This document shows, piece after piece, positions 1 through 11,674 of a stretch of 64,000 nucleotides of DNA. Within the stretch, counting starts at the first letter, position 1. Every line of letters starts with the position of its first letter. Origin of the DNA: Lumbricus rubellus (Eukaryota; Annelida; Clitellata; Crassiclitellata; Lumbricidae); assembly GCA_945859605.1 (NCBI GenBank), contig OX243827.1, positions 248,501 to 312,500 on the forward strand. The letters are read 5' to 3'. The notes beneath the pieces were generated by a model. The model ran no database searches, was not told the origin of the DNA, and was given only the letters and a program-made list of their open reading frames with translations. A program made the position numbers and the translations under genes.

Positions 1-312
1 CGAAGGAATCTACGGCCTGGAATGGATAGCACAGGCACACAAAGTTCCATAAGATAGATAGGAGCTTGGCCTGTTAGGCAATTACGCATGAGCATTAGAA
101 TATTAAACTCAATACGTTTTTCCATAGGCAACCAGTGCAGTTCCTCCCGTATAAAACTTGATATATGCCCAAACTTTGGAATGCCACCAATCAGGCGAGC
201 TGCAGCATTAAGGACAGATTGTAACTTGTTAATGCGTGAAAGAGTTAAGCCCGCATAAATGGCACTGCCATAGTCAACCCTTGTGCAAATAAATGCATGC
301 ATCAGAGTAGTT
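1..312 (-). mobile_element. CR1/L2-like LINE, RT C-terminal part (continues beyond left edge)
   Basis: On the minus strand this stretch reads as the C-terminal part of a LINE reverse transcriptase, with a frame giving LMHAFICTRVDYGSAIYAGL and then LNAAARLIGGIPKF. It continues the LINE at 18042-18655: the minus-strand codons for RSLTT there run directly into TTLMHAF here once the LTR element between them and one copy of the 5-bp duplication AACTA (plus-strand TAGTT, 308-312 and 18042-18046) are set aside. The LINE was therefore the target of the 17.7-kb LTR element. The family resembles CR1/L2; the exact clade is inferred. Confidence 0.8.
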
Positions 313-1076
313 TTGTCATATAACTTTCGACAGGGGATTATAGCCGTGGGGTAGAGTACCCAATGTAGTCAAGTACGGGTGATCCTGATCTGTTACTTAC
401 TTGCTAACCTACTCTGGTGAGTCCTAGCTAGCAAAGACGACACGGTGATTGGTTTTATATATGAATTATTATTAGACAAATATGGCGACGCTAGTCTAGA
501 TCGGCGAGAGTATTCAATACGACTCGCAGGTCAAAACCAGTTCGATTACAATCTATAATTCTAAGTATTTGAATCCCTAACTAAAGCACACCGTTATTAT
601 CTTTCAACTTTACAACAGCCTACCTACCTATCTATCTAGACTTAGTCTTGTGTCGAATTCCTGTCACCCAATAATACCCTACCTATTCTAATACAACTCT
701 GGGGTGACAGACAGAATGTAAGTTTTACACTCTATCTTATAGTCTGATGCGTGTATGACTCCCAGTGCTAGCCAATCGTCTCTTACGTGTTCTGTGATTG
801 GTCCGCTTCCTGGTGTATGCCACCATTGTCATGTCGTTGCGTGCTTGCATGCGTTCCTTGACTGACACCTCATGAATATTTATCCTCCCGTATCTCCATG
901 TGTGTAGTTGTTCCTGATTGACAGGTTGAGTGACAGTTGTACATATCTTATCTTCCTCTGTGAACTAGTCATGAGTCCCGCCTACATGTGTGCATTATTG
1001 TGTATATTTTGAACTATATTCCTGCCCAATTATCTCCTCATTATAACTCTATGCATGTCTAATTATCTCCTCATTA
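313..1076 (-). repeat. 3' LTR of the env-bearing gypsy element
   Basis: Near-identical to 17278-18041. I see three differences (CGACAGG/CGGCAGG, ATATGAATT/ATATAAATT, ACCATTGTC/ACCAATGTC). In element sense it starts TAATGAGG and ends TGACAA, with the 5-bp duplication AACTA outside. The inner edge abuts a purine-rich tract, AGTGGGGAGGTG in element sense (about 1079-1090), which fits a polypurine tract. Confidence 0.92.
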
Positions 1077-1098
1077 TACACCTCCCCACTATGCAGAA
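1077..1098 (-). other. Polypurine tract (plus-strand DNA primer)
   Basis: Read on the minus strand, the bases just before the 3' LTR are purine-rich (AGTGGGGAGGTG), the position and composition expected of the plus-strand primer of an LTR element. Confidence 0.55.
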
Positions 1099-1184
1099 GA
1101 TCCAACAATGTCCTCATTGTTCTAGTGTATGAATTAAGTGTGTGAATTTAAGGTCCCGTCCAAAATTTTGCTTAGATAAGAACG

Positions 1185-2290
1185 GTGTCAATAGAATCAT
1201 TGTTTGAAAGAGCTAATCATGAGCTCATCACCATTTCTTCCTGGTTTAGAGCTAACAAATTATCGCTTAATATTGATAAAACAAACTTTATTCTTTTTGG
1301 ATCCCGCCGTAAACTAACGCCAGTGTGTGATTACAGATTGACAATGGATGGTCAAATGATTATGCCGACTGAATCGTGTAAATTTTTAGGTGTGTATCTG
1401 GACCAGCACCTCACCTGGAAAGAACACATTAAGCAGATATCTAAAAAAATAGCAAAAAATATTAGCGTGCTATCAAGAATCCGTCACTGTCTCTCTCAAG
1501 CTACATTACAAGGCTTATACTATTCCTTAATTTTTCCATACTTGTCATATTGTAACATTTGCTGGGCCTCAACTTATAGTTTTTATTTAAAAAAATTGGA
1601 GAGTTTGCAAAAACGTGCCATTCGAACTATTTTCTTATTATGCTGGTCTGTCAGTACCAAACCAATTTTTCGAACCTATAACATACTACGATTATCAGAT
1701 ATATATAAGTTTCAAATCAGTTTGTTCATGTTTCGCTATCATCACAAATTGTTGCCTAGGACATTTGATGGTTATTTTTGTCAGGGAATTGCTGTACATA
1801 ACCATTTCACTAGAACTCTGTTACACTACCGCACCGATGTTGCACATACTAGGATGAAATTATTTTCGATTAAATGTTCTGGCCCTCTGATATGGAATAA
1901 CCTCCCAAAATATATTACACTTATACCCACCATTAACATGTTTAAGAAAAAATTAAAAGACTGTTTAATCTCTGTTTACTAGATTTAAACAATTGGTCAT
2001 AATTTGTTTTTTTTTCTTGTTTTTTGTTTTGTTTTGAAATCTGTGTGTCATTTCATTTCAGTTTACTTTTGTTTCATGTGTAAGATGTTGTGCTTTGCAC
2101 TGTTTTTTTTACAATAGCCACATGTTATTGAGAAAGGAAGGGTCAATCCAGCCTCAGCGGGTCCATACGACCTTTTTGGATTGACCCTTTGACTTATGCA
2201 CCGATCACTCGAAAGTCATTGAATTTGTACTGATTACTGCTCTTTTGTACGTGTTTGATGCTTTGTCAATAAACGGCTTACTTACATTAA
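1185..2290 (+). mobile_element. 5'-truncated LINE nested in the LTR element
   Basis: The open frame 1185-1982 encodes the C-terminal part of a non-LTR reverse transcriptase. The region after the catalytic palm is recognisable: SSWFRANKLSLNIDKTNF, then CKFLGVYLDQHLTWKEHI, then CWASTYSFYLKKLESLQKRA. No catalytic YADD box is present, so the copy is 5'-truncated near 1185. It ends with TAG at 1980-1982. The 3' UTR runs to an AATAAA near 2270 and holds a stem-loop (2139-2188). It lies in the 3' region of the 17.7-kb element in opposite orientation, so it inserted later. The first codon (GTG) is not a real start. The clade is probably Jockey/CR1-like and is not certain. Confidence 0.82.
2139..2188 (+). 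other. 12-bp stem-loop in LINE 3' UTR
   Basis: AGGGTCAATCCA (2139-2150) and TGGATTGACCCT (2177-2188) are perfect inverted repeats with a 26-nt loop, 160 nt after the LINE stop codon. A 3'-UTR hairpin can serve reverse-transcriptase recognition in LINEs; that role is inferred. Confidence 0.6.
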
Positions 2291-2366
2291 TACATGTACA
2301 TGCTAATATAAGCACAACCACAAAATCACAACATCAATAGTTAAATCCCTACAATATAACTTACAC

Positions 2367-3238
2367 CAGCGGTGCGCAACCTGCGGTCGTACGGCCGCAT
2401 GCGGCCGTGAGAGGAATTATTGGCGGCCGTGAAAGCAAATCTAACTAATGCATACTGGCGGCCGTTTGTAGATAAATTCATAAATATTTTTGTTCCATTG
2501 TTTTGAAACTAAGGTTATGTGAAGCAGTTAGTTGCATTTGTGCCTTTTAGTGTAGGCTATGAAGCACACACATACGCACACACATACGTAGGCTACATGA
2601 ACGCGCGGCCGCACCCACATTATGTCCGTCGTATCTGCACGTAGCCTATCTTAGAGGTATCAGCTGCGTATACGTGTCCTCCAGGTATAGCTCAAAGAAC
2701 CCGTCAGAGTAGGCTACTAATATTTCATACCCAGCCCCGGATGCCAATCATTGCATACGATATGGACCAAGATTTCTTCGCTAGTGAGTGGAAAGATCTT
2801 GATAGGCCTATTGTACAAGCAGGGTCGACCCTCAGCCATGGCCGCCGCTGGCGGGAGAGAGTGACCAATGAAACTTACACCACAGATCATTTTCAAGTAT
2901 ATTAGGTTACAATGTACAAATGCGTCTGTGTAGGGCAGAATTCAAAACAGGTGGTGTAGAAAGCTGGGTGTGGCTCATACCTTGATCATGCGTTTATCTG
3001 ATTTCATGAATAGGTCACCCACTCACTTCTGAAATTGGAAAAGTTCAAACCCTTCATTTTCCTTCTCATCGTCACGCGTCACAGCGATCATCTGCCGGAC
3101 GCTCCTTTGCCCCTCCCAGAAACCTCGATTTTCCCCTCCCGCCCCCAGAGGAGAGGACTAGATTAAACATTGGCGGCCGTGGTAAGAAATGTGAGCCTTT
3201 GATGCGGCCGACACTGACGAAAAGGTTGCGCACCCCTG
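2367..3238. mobile_element. hAT-type MITE (872 bp)
   Basis: Terminal inverted repeats CAGCGGTGCGCAACC and GGTTGCGCACCCCTG (one mismatch) are flanked by a perfect 8-bp duplication ACTTACAC (2359-2366 and 3239-3246), the hAT hallmark. Several GCGGCCGT words recur near both ends as subterminal repeats. I found no transposase frame, so it is non-autonomous. It inserted into the 3' region of the LTR element. Confidence 0.93.
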
Positions 3239-3246
3239 ACTTACAC

Positions 3247-4153
3247 AGTTGTATGACTTTAGCATAGTTAAAAGTCCATTCACTTTAGCAATGTATCAAA
3301 GATAGTTAAAATGTTCTTGGTAGATAGAAATGTTTTTACAGATACAATCGTTCTGATTTGAGTTCGATCGTCCAAATAATATTCAATAATATAGCACGAT
3401 ATAAGCAAAGTCACAAAAAGCACAACATCAACAGTTACGATTCAGAATATCTAAATGTTCATCCAGGTCCACTTTGTTGCTAAAGAACCTGCTAATACTC
3501 ATTTCGAAAAAGTGTCAGCATCATAATCATAATAATTGTTCCACATAGAAGAGAAATTGTGTCTCTCTTTTTTTTTACGACGAAGTTTAAATACACTAAT
3601 ATGTAGGACAACACCAAGTTTACAACATATAACATATATTTTTACGACATGGCCTGATATAATAAATTTGATCGCAGCATGGAGACATATAATTCTGAGA
3701 GTGACTCCTGAGAAAGCGCAGAAGTCGTCTCGTTGCATTGGTGTCTCATTTGTACATGATTGTATTTTTGCGAATATGCTGCCGTTCACCATGCGTTTTC
3801 ACAGTGTGACATAGATTCCTTTGCCGGCATGTGAAAAGAACAACAACAAAACATACGAGTCAGCAAACACATATCTTAGTTTAAAACGTTGTATCCATGA
3901 AAGCTTAAAATTTATATCTAAAGGAACTGGACGACCTGATTGTTTGTGGACCATGGCAAAGTCATCCCAAGCAATGTGTACATGAGGTATCAACCAACCA
4001 GAAACAGAAATATGGCTACAGAGATTGGTTCCAGTTGTGAGATAGTCAGAAGGACAACCTGGTACGGTTTGGAGGTTCAAGAAAAAGCAGCGTCCTCGTG
4101 ACTTAACTTCCAAGCAAATATCAAAATCAGGGCTAGAAGCAAAAGTGGTCTTC
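3247..4153 (-). other. Post-env 3' region of the LTR element, possible accessory frame
   Basis: The 900 bp after the env stop are native to the LTR element. A minus-strand frame of about 105 codons (4113-3799, extending upstream toward the env stop without an ATG) contains a Cys-bearing stretch ending HVHIAWDDFAMVHKQSGRP. It could be a downstream exon, a frameshifted env tail or a chance frame. I recognise no family. The other frames at 3499-3814 look like noise. Confidence 0.3.
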
Positions 4154-6256
4154 TTAAAATTGCAAATCTTCTTCAGTATGTATTATCACCAGAATTATCA
4201 TAAGCAAATAAACTATGCCAGTCATGGGATCTGTCGATTGGGGTAACTGGAAGAATGGGGTATATGTCGAAGTGGGTGGTGTAGTAATGACAAGGTTTGG
4301 TAAGGTCAAAGCTTTAGCTTGTTGAGGAATCATTATCAGCATCGCATTTATCATTCTGACTTTATACAGCAAATAAGTTCCAATTACTAGATTTGTTCCG
4401 GCAAACACTGCATTAGCTATAGTCAGGTAACCGGGTGCTGAAGAAAAGAAATCTGATGGTATTGTAATATCTCCTGCTAACAAAGGGTCTACCATGGATC
4501 TAAAAATTTGTTCTTCCGCCTTGGTTGCGTTCACTACTCGGTCTAAACGATAGGAAATGGAACTGTCGATTGCGAGTCTTTGGTCAAAAGAGTGATTAAA
4601 AAATTTCATTTCTGGTAGTTGGACTATCAGAGATTGGTTAGTAAGGAAATCGCCTTTGAAAATTGCCAGAGTGTCATTACTGAAAAAATGTTGAAGTAAG
4701 GCCAGGTTTAATGGAAATTGAGGGGATGGTTCGGCTTGAGCTCTGTGATCAAAGTCACACTGTGTGATCCTTGGAGGTAAATATGAAAGTGTGGTTCTGA
4801 CTGCACATGCACAGGGCACATCATAAATGAAATAAGAACTATTCATCAAAGTTTTCGTGTTGTTAGGGCATTCCAATTGAACTGGTTGATTACTGCGGAT
4901 CAAGATCTGTGGATAATCCAAAATATATAAGTCTGTGTCGACATTGGTGGAAGTCATAACTTGGAAATCACAGTATGTTTTTATGTTGACGCTATCGTCT
5001 TTGAAAATGGAAAGCAGACAAGACTGAGGTCTCGCTTTCAATAGACTGTCGACAGTCACTACATCTATTGTTGAAAATTGGTTTGGGGATTCAGCATAGT
5101 ATTCCAAATTTTGAGATATGAAAAATGTCTGAGCGTCGGATTTCAAGATTGTGGAGTAGTCTGAACCATTGTGGAAGTGGACAGGAAAAATAACAATATT
5201 GTAAATGTCCAAGGTCATTTGCTCATCGTGTGTGACCGGAAACTTAACTGTAATGTACAAATCTGTATGGTTTCGGATGTAAACAAAATCATGCTGCCTA
5301 TAGTAATAGCTTGGGTGTCGGTACAGAACTTGCATGTTAGGAATTGTGGTTTTCAGAGCCGCATCTATTTCGGATATAGTTTGCTCGATTGCTGCAGGTG
5401 ATATAAAAACTGATGGCAAAATCCCAGAGACAAGCTGTTCAATTCCACCATACAAACTCTGTAATTGATTCGTCAACGGAATTGCCTCATGAATTTTGGA
5501 AAGTGCAGAATAAACCAAAAAAGTAAGATCTGTTCCATGTCTCTTGATCCACTGCCTGTCTTCGGTCATCGCTGCAATTATGGTATCCATCTCTTGACCG
5601 ACCGCTTTTTCTAGATTGTTCATTTTATCTCGTGTTAAGGAAGCAAAGGAAGACATTAACTCGGTGTGTTTCTGAAACCCAGCTAATAACTCAGATTGTG
5701 ATTTTGAAATGGCTTGGACGTGTGAAGCTACAATCTTCACGTCTTCCTCAGTAGCTGTGCCAAAAAGTGAACTGCTCAGTTGGCCAATAAAGGGTAACAG
5801 TGACCTCTTTGATTTAGTAAAATTTGTTGGCAAGGGTGAATTTGGAATCATTGCAAAAGCTTTTTTGAGATCGTTCTGTACTTGTTTCTTTGTTGCTAGC
5901 GAAAAGTTCATCATAATCGCTGTTAATCCAGGAAATTCAGTACAAATACGTTGGAAGTAGCGAAAATGGCACCAATTGTCAACTGGCTTTATGTTTGCTA
6001 ATGATGGAAGCATATAATGAAAGGTGTGTTTCCACACTCCTGAGTTTGGAAACGTCGTTCCTTTAGTCTGGAAAGAAACTCCGTAATTGTATCGCCGAAT
6101 GGTGGAAGTCCTTCTATTCGTCATAGCAAAGGTCAGCGTCATGCTGCAGAGCATCACGAAGCATACTAAAGCGTTCGGTGTCCTCATACTAAAATACCAA
6201 TAAAGAAGAAAAAATTCTTGCAAATTCTTAGAAAGTAGCATTGACTTTAAAACCAT
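4154..6256 (-). CDS. env: Envelope fusion protein, baculovirus F / errantivirus-type
   Basis: A 700-residue frame with a true ATG at 6256. A second Met at residue 24 starts a better signal peptide (hydrophobic core about 29-45). A furin-like basic site KSKR at 148-151 is followed at once by a hydrophobic, Gly/Phe-rich segment containing LFGTATEED (residues 164-172), the conserved signature of the fusion-peptide region of baculovirus F and insect errantivirus Env proteins. Many N-glycosylation sequons follow. Near the C-terminus are a hydrophobic segment (about 620-650) and another close to the end. The frame is intact here, downstream of pol as in retroviruses. A good 3' splice site lies about 50 nt upstream (6306), so expression from a spliced RNA is plausible (inference). 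It would act in cell-surface membrane fusion. Confidence 0.85.
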   Translation of the reverse strand: MVLKSMLLSKNLQEFFLLYWYFSMRTPNALVCFVMLCSMTLTFAMTNRRTSTIRRYNYGVSFQTKGTTFPNSGVWKHTFHYMLPSLANIKPVDNWCHFRYFQRICTEFPGLTAIMMNFSLATKKQVQNDLKKAFAMIPNSPLPTNFTKSKRSLLPFIGQLSSSLFGTATEEDVKIVASHVQAISKSQSELLAGFQKHTELMSSFASLTRDKMNNLEKAVGQEMDTIIAAMTEDRQWIKRHGTDLTFLVYSALSKIHEAIPLTNQLQSLYGGIEQLVSGILPSVFISPAAIEQTISEIDAALKTTIPNMQVLYRHPSYYYRQHDFVYIRNHTDLYITVKFPVTHDEQMTLDIYNIVIFPVHFHNGSDYSTILKSDAQTFFISQNLEYYAESPNQFSTIDVVTVDSLLKARPQSCLLSIFKDDSVNIKTYCDFQVMTSTNVDTDLYILDYPQILIRSNQPVQLECPNNTKTLMNSSYFIYDVPCACAVRTTLSYLPPRITQCDFDHRAQAEPSPQFPLNLALLQHFFSNDTLAIFKGDFLTNQSLIVQLPEMKFFNHSFDQRLAIDSSISYRLDRVVNATKAEEQIFRSMVDPLLAGDITIPSDFFSSAPGYLTIANAVFAGTNLVIGTYLLYKVRMINAMLIMIPQQAKALTLPNLVITTPPTSTYTPFFQLPQSTDPMTGIVYLLMIILVIIHTEEDLQF

Positions 6257-6299
6257 AATATTGGAAAGGTCTTAAACTTAATATCCTACACATCTTGCA

Positions 6300-6318
6300 A
6301 TTAAACTGTAAAAAAACT
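6300..6318 (-). promoter_or_regulatory. Candidate env splice acceptor
   Basis: On the minus strand GTTTTTTTACAG ends at 6306, a strong polypyrimidine-plus-AG acceptor 50 nt before the env ATG. With the donor near 17242 it could produce a subgenomic env RNA. This rests on sequence consensus only. Confidence 0.45.
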
Positions 6319-7198
6319 TGCATATATAAAGCCTTGTTTTAGTTACATGTGTCCTGAACTCGTACAATAAAACGTAATAACTCTTAATAACTATATGTCA
6401 CACTCTATCAAGTCAATAACTGATCAGCAAATGCAAAACTTCCTATGACTATGCGTTCCACAGCTATCACTACAATAACTAGATAAACTACAAACATCGA
6501 ACATGCGATATTAAGGTTCTGAGACAATCGTCAAAACATTTTCTTGCCTTGTGCTATTCTTTTTACAGTTAATTAATCACTTCACAATATAATCTTCATT
6601 AGCACAACACATCTTTCTTTGGCATATTGCACAAACGACAACATATACTAAGCTTACAAGTCAAACGCCACAATTTTTGTTTCGCGGTTATGTCGATAAA
6701 TTCGCAACTGTCGATTGTGTTTTGTGTTTACTATATGATTGTTTGACTGTTCACATTAAAATAATCTCGTTTCGTATTTATTTTAATAATTACATTAATT
6801 CCTTCCGTTCCACTACCTATTCATGGCAATGTCAGCCATACGTCTTAATCCTGGTAATCCAAGTACTATTACAATGTTAACATCAGAATAATTGCAAGCT
6901 GTACAAATAATAAACTTTTATTAAAGGTTCGGGTATGTAGAATAATTTTGTCATCTAAATTCAGTTCAGAAGAAACTTCGGTGGAATTAGAAGAGTCTCG
7001 ATTTAGGGCCCGACTCTAAGAAGTCATCTAATGAACAGTAATTAGTACACAAAATTGAATGTGGCCATCTTTCTACAAATGGGAAAAAATTTTTTTAGGT
7101 ATTTTAATATAATAATTCTCACCTAGGCGATCTTAGTAAAAAAAAAGTTTGTCCGGATACTTCGTGTGGTGTGTGCGTTTCATGTGTTCGCGTGCGAA
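6319..7198 (-). other. pol-env spacer, no gene seen
   Basis: AT-rich spacer of about 0.9 kb between the end of pol and env within the LTR element. The frames present are short and carry no recognisable motif. Confidence 0.6.
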
Positions 7199-10132
7199 TT
7201 AAAATCGTTTTCTTTTTCGTCCATCAAACGTATGTGTTTTATGAAACACGTCTTTTAACGCTTGAGAGACATCAATCTCTGGTATCCAAGATGGGGGAAA
7301 ACTTTCGTCTGCCCATTGTACACGATATACTCGTCTCTTCCCTCTTACTTTGCAAGCCAGAATCTTGGTCACTGCAAACCAATCTGAATCTGTACGCGCC
7401 TGGTCTCCAACTTCGTCTTCAGAGGATGCATCTGCATTTTGCTGTGTCGTCTGAGACGATATAACCTCATCCGTGTGCTGATCAGCAACAGTCGACGGAG
7501 TTGCCAATTCAGAGGACGTCGTAGCTTGTTGTAAAACATCGGCTATGGCGGTCCCAGTGTCAGTTGTGACTGGCAATGCTCCAGCGTCATCTGGGGCAAA
7601 GGTAGATGCTTGCGGAACGTCAGCACCTTCGTCGACTGAAGAAGTCTCTTCTGGAATCTCTTCTGATGTGACTGCCTGAGAGTCAGGGAATAAGTCTCTG
7701 AATCGTGTCTCGAACATGTCTTGCGATTCCACATGCTTTCGCAAACGATTTACATGCACGGGCGCAGGTTGCAACTTATGTGTTACAGAGTCTCTCAAAA
7801 TGTAAGTGTCATTGAGGCCTTTTCGGATCACATAGAACGGTCCTATGTAACGCTTATGTAACTTCGCACAAATTCCCTTCGGCGTGAACGGTTGGTGTAG
7901 CCATACCAAGTCACCTGGATTGTAAGTCATCTCCCGTTGAGTTTTGTCATAGTACTTCTTGTACGTCGTTTGCGCTTTAAGAATATTGTCTCTGGCAATT
8001 TCACGCACGAGCTCTAGTTTAGGCAAGAGTTCTCGAATGTACGAATCTACACCAACTCTATGGGTTGTTGGGGGCGTCAGAGCACTTTGCAATGGCAAAG
8101 CCAAGTCTCTGCCGTTTAAAACAAAAGCAGGTGCGAATCCTGTTGAAACGGAAGGTGTCGCACGTAAGGCATACAGAATACTGGGTATTTTGTCTTCCCA
8201 ATCATTCTGGTCTAGACAATATGTTCTTAGAGCTGACCAAATCATCGGCCACTTGCGCTCTACTTTCGAGTTCGTCTGCGGGTGGTAACTGCTTGTGAAT
8301 ACTTGTTTGATCTGGAATCTGTTGCACAGGTGTTTCATAATTTGTGACAAGAAGGCTGAACCACGGTCCGAAACCAGAGATTTGAATGGGCCGTGTCTCG
8401 TGAAGATGTATTTGTAGAGGCAATCCGCTGCCGTTTTCGCTGTTTGGTCGGGTACGGGTATGAGTTCCGGGTACCCGGACAATGACTCCACGAACATCAA
8501 AAGGTACTTGTTTCCATTGTCTCCTACGGGTAATGGTCCAGCAAAATCTACGTGATAGCGCTCAAACACATCCACAGGTTCCAAAGGGTGTAATGTAGCT
8601 TTCGTCGGATAATATGCTCTCTTGCATTGTTGACAGACTGGACACGAGTCCACGTGAGTCATAAGATTTGCATACATCGACTTCCAATAGAATCGGGCTT
8701 TCAGAACGAGGTATGACCTTTCCCTTCCGGCGTGGCCTATGTCGTCGTGCACCGCTTTCAGAACTGCGTTTCGTAATTTAACTGGAACTGCCAACTGACG
8801 GATGAAGGGATGTAATCTGGCTCCATCCTTCGAGCGCGGCTGGAACATATGATACAACAGACCTTTGTGCATTACAAATTGTTCTGAAATCAGTATCAAC
8901 TTCCGTGCATCTGAATCTTTCTCAGGCAGAATGTCCGATTCGAGAAAAGCAATTAGTGGTGCGAATTCCGGGCACTGTCGCTGTTCGTGCCTCATTTCAG
9001 AGTCCGCGAATAACGAACACTCTTGAACCTCCGCAGACGTATCTTCCTCGTCAGAGTTCGACGTAATCACTTGGATGGACTCACATTTGGTTGGTGACTC
9101 CACGTAACTGATATGGCATTCCGTATGTTCATTTGAAAGCAGTTCCTTGATAGGCGTCAAGTATATATCTTCATTTAGAAAAACGTCGTCTTTCTCTACG
9201 GGCGGTGGTGGTGGGTGGAGGATACGAGAAAGTACATCGGGGACCACATGCTCTTTCCCAGGTTTGTGAAGTATCTCGAACGAATAACCTTGAAGCAGGA
9301 GAGACCATCTTGCGAGTCTTCCTGTGGTATTGGCTCGGATAGATTGAAGCCAACGTAATGCTATGTGGTCGGACACAACAAAGAACTTCTGTCCGGCAAT
9401 AAATGAGTGGTATGAACGGATCGCGCTCACGAGTGCCAGGCATTCAGCGTCTGTCACGGAATACTTCTGTTCAGTCTCGTTCAAACTTCTGCCACTAAAA
9501 TCGATCGGTAGGTGACCTAGTGTAGGATGAATTTGAGTCAGACAGTATCCAATTGCTTTGGCGCTGGCATCCACATGTATATAGAATGGTTCATTCAGCT
9601 TGGCGTATGTGAGAGTTGGAACTTTGGTGAGCTCCTCTCTCACTGTCTGAAACGCGGTCTCTTGGGCGGATTCCCATACGAAAGGGGTGTCTTTGCGTAG
9701 TAACTGCGTCAGTGGTGTAGCGATATGTGCATATCCTCGTATGAACTTACGGTAATAATTCGATAATCCGAGGAATTGACGAAGAGTTTTCACTGAATGT
9801 GGCCTCTTAAAGTCGCGAATTTTCTCGACTTTGGTCGGGTCAGCCTTCACACCGTCTCTTGATATGATATGGCCAAGGAATCTTAATTCTGATTGAGCGA
9901 ATTTGCACTTCGTAGGGTGTAGGCGTAAATTTGCTGATCGAAGGCGACTAAAAACTTGTTTCAGATTGTCCAGATGTTGGTCCCAAGTGGGAGAATAAAT
10001 CAATATATCATCCAAATAACACAGCACGTACTCGTTCAGTTCCGCGCTCAGGACTGTATGCATGAGTCGCTGGAAGGATGCCGGCGCGTTTTGTAATCCA
10101 AACGGCATTCTTTGGAAGCAATAGGACCCTGA
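7199..10132 (-). pseudogene. pol: pol, downstream part: RT C-half, RNase H, integrase, chromodomain
   Basis: This frame continues in phase from the upstream pol part after a single TAA at 10133-10135. Counting from Met 10108, domains in order are: RT palm (MPFGLQNAPASFQ at 1-13, catalytic YLDD about 31-34); RNase H (FYIHVDASAKA about 170-180); integrase zinc region with His/His/Cys/Cys (HVDSCPVCQQC), then a DDE core with FAGPLP, LVSDRGSAF and the Glu in SKVERKWP; a basic tail; and a C-terminal chromodomain (KILACKVRGKRRVYRVQWAD, then PSWIPEIDVS) ending in a basic stretch. Chromodomains on integrase direct integration to modified chromatin in chromoviruses. Finding one next to an env gene is unusual. 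The interrupting stop makes this copy of pol defective. Confidence 0.9.
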
Positions 10133-11674
10133 TTACGTCACAAAAGCAGTCTTAAGTTCGGAGTCTGGATCGAGTTTAAGCTGCCAGTATCCACTTTTCA
10201 GATCCAACGAGGAATACCATCTGGGACTTTTGTCAGCGAGTTGATCAAGGATTTGAGGCAGATCGGGGAGGGGGTAGAAGAAGGGCGTGGTCTTCTGGTT
10301 CAGAGCTCTGTAGTCCACACAAAAGCGAGGCTGGGCGCAGTCACGCTTACTGACCAATATGACTGGTGCCGACCAGAGGCTGAAACATGGTCTAATAATG
10401 TCATGTTCCAACATAGATTCAACTTGCTTTTCAATTTCTTCCCTGGCTCGTTGGCTGTGCCGAAAAACCTGCGCTCTGACTGGTGGACCGACGGTTTCGA
10501 TGTGATGGGTGACGACATTGGTTCCAGGAAGGTCAGCGATACTGGTCGCGAAGATATCTCGATGGTCAAACAATAAGTCTCGAAGTCGAGCTTCATCCAG
10601 TTCTGACAAGTCCTTATTCCGATAGGCAATACCCAGTTCCGTCAAGACAGCTTCTTTCTGTTCCGCCGTAGAAGTTTGTGAAGAATCATCTGGTATAGTA
10701 TCGTTGTGTTCGTGTACGGCTGCAACCTCTTGTATGCGCGCGATTGGTGTTCGTTTGTGTAACGTCAGAGTGTCATTGAATGGATTAAGGATATTAATCA
10801 TTGTTTTATTTGAACGTGGTTGAATAAGCGTGTTTGCCACTAGAAATTTCTGTGATGGATTTATTTCCAGTGGGTGCACCACACTTATGACGTTTGCGAA
10901 CCGTTTGGGAATTTTAATGGGGGCTAAAACGACGGATCTAGCCGGTATTGAAAGGTTCGATGTTAAACTTAGAAGCGAACCAGCTGACGTTTGACTTGAT
11001 TTTAAATCCATGACAATCAAATTATCAAAAAATGTTACACATCGTTCCTTAAAGTTCACAATTGAATTTGTGGCAATCATGAGATCCTCCCCGATTATGA
11101 CGCTCTCGACCAGGGCGTCAATTACGGTCATACAAAACGGAACTTTGAACCCTTGTAGGTCGAGCTCAATGTCTACTTTACCAAAAATCTTTAAAGGTAA
11201 TTGATCCGCTCCGTACAGGCATAGATTAGGAGTTGGGATGAGGATTTGTTTATTTTTAGGCAGTTGTTTGTAAGCTTTTAATGAGATGGAGCTGCTAGAG
11301 CAACCGCTGTCGACAAGCGCCGAATGATAGCGACCGTACAATCGTATACCAATTAAACAGCCTTTATTTAGCACGTGTTTGGAAATAGCAGCCGTAGAAG
11401 TTTTAATTTGCGATTCAGATGGCGTATAATTGGATGCCGCTTTAGTCGTCGCCAAAATGGTGGGAACCGTCGATGTGGTGATGTTCCTGTCCCGTTGTTG
11501 CGCGGTTCGATGGAAGAACGTGTTATCATCTCGCAGGAATCGATCGGCTTCCTCGTCAGTATGGGCGGGTCTCGGTGAAGGCGTGGCAACTGGTTCGTAT
11601 GAGACTGGTGGTGATCGTTTGTTGAATCCTTGATGGCGATCGACCCGGTCTTGGAACCTGGCGTTCTCCGCCCG
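10133..11674 (-). pseudogene. pol: pol, upstream part: protease and RT N-half
   Basis: In the same frame as gag and open from the gag stop (11675-11677) to a TAA at 10133-10135, about 513 codons. There is no suitable ATG near its start, so it would be made as a Gag-Pol fusion. It contains a retroviral-type aspartic protease (ALVDSGCSSSSIS, catalytic Asp near 11311) and the N-terminal RT fingers and palm, with DYRALNQKT and SSLDLKSGYWQL near the end. The stop falls inside RT, after the AFVT stretch and before the block leading to MPFG. That position is catalytically essential, so it looks like a disabling mutation and not regulation. Confidence 0.88.
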
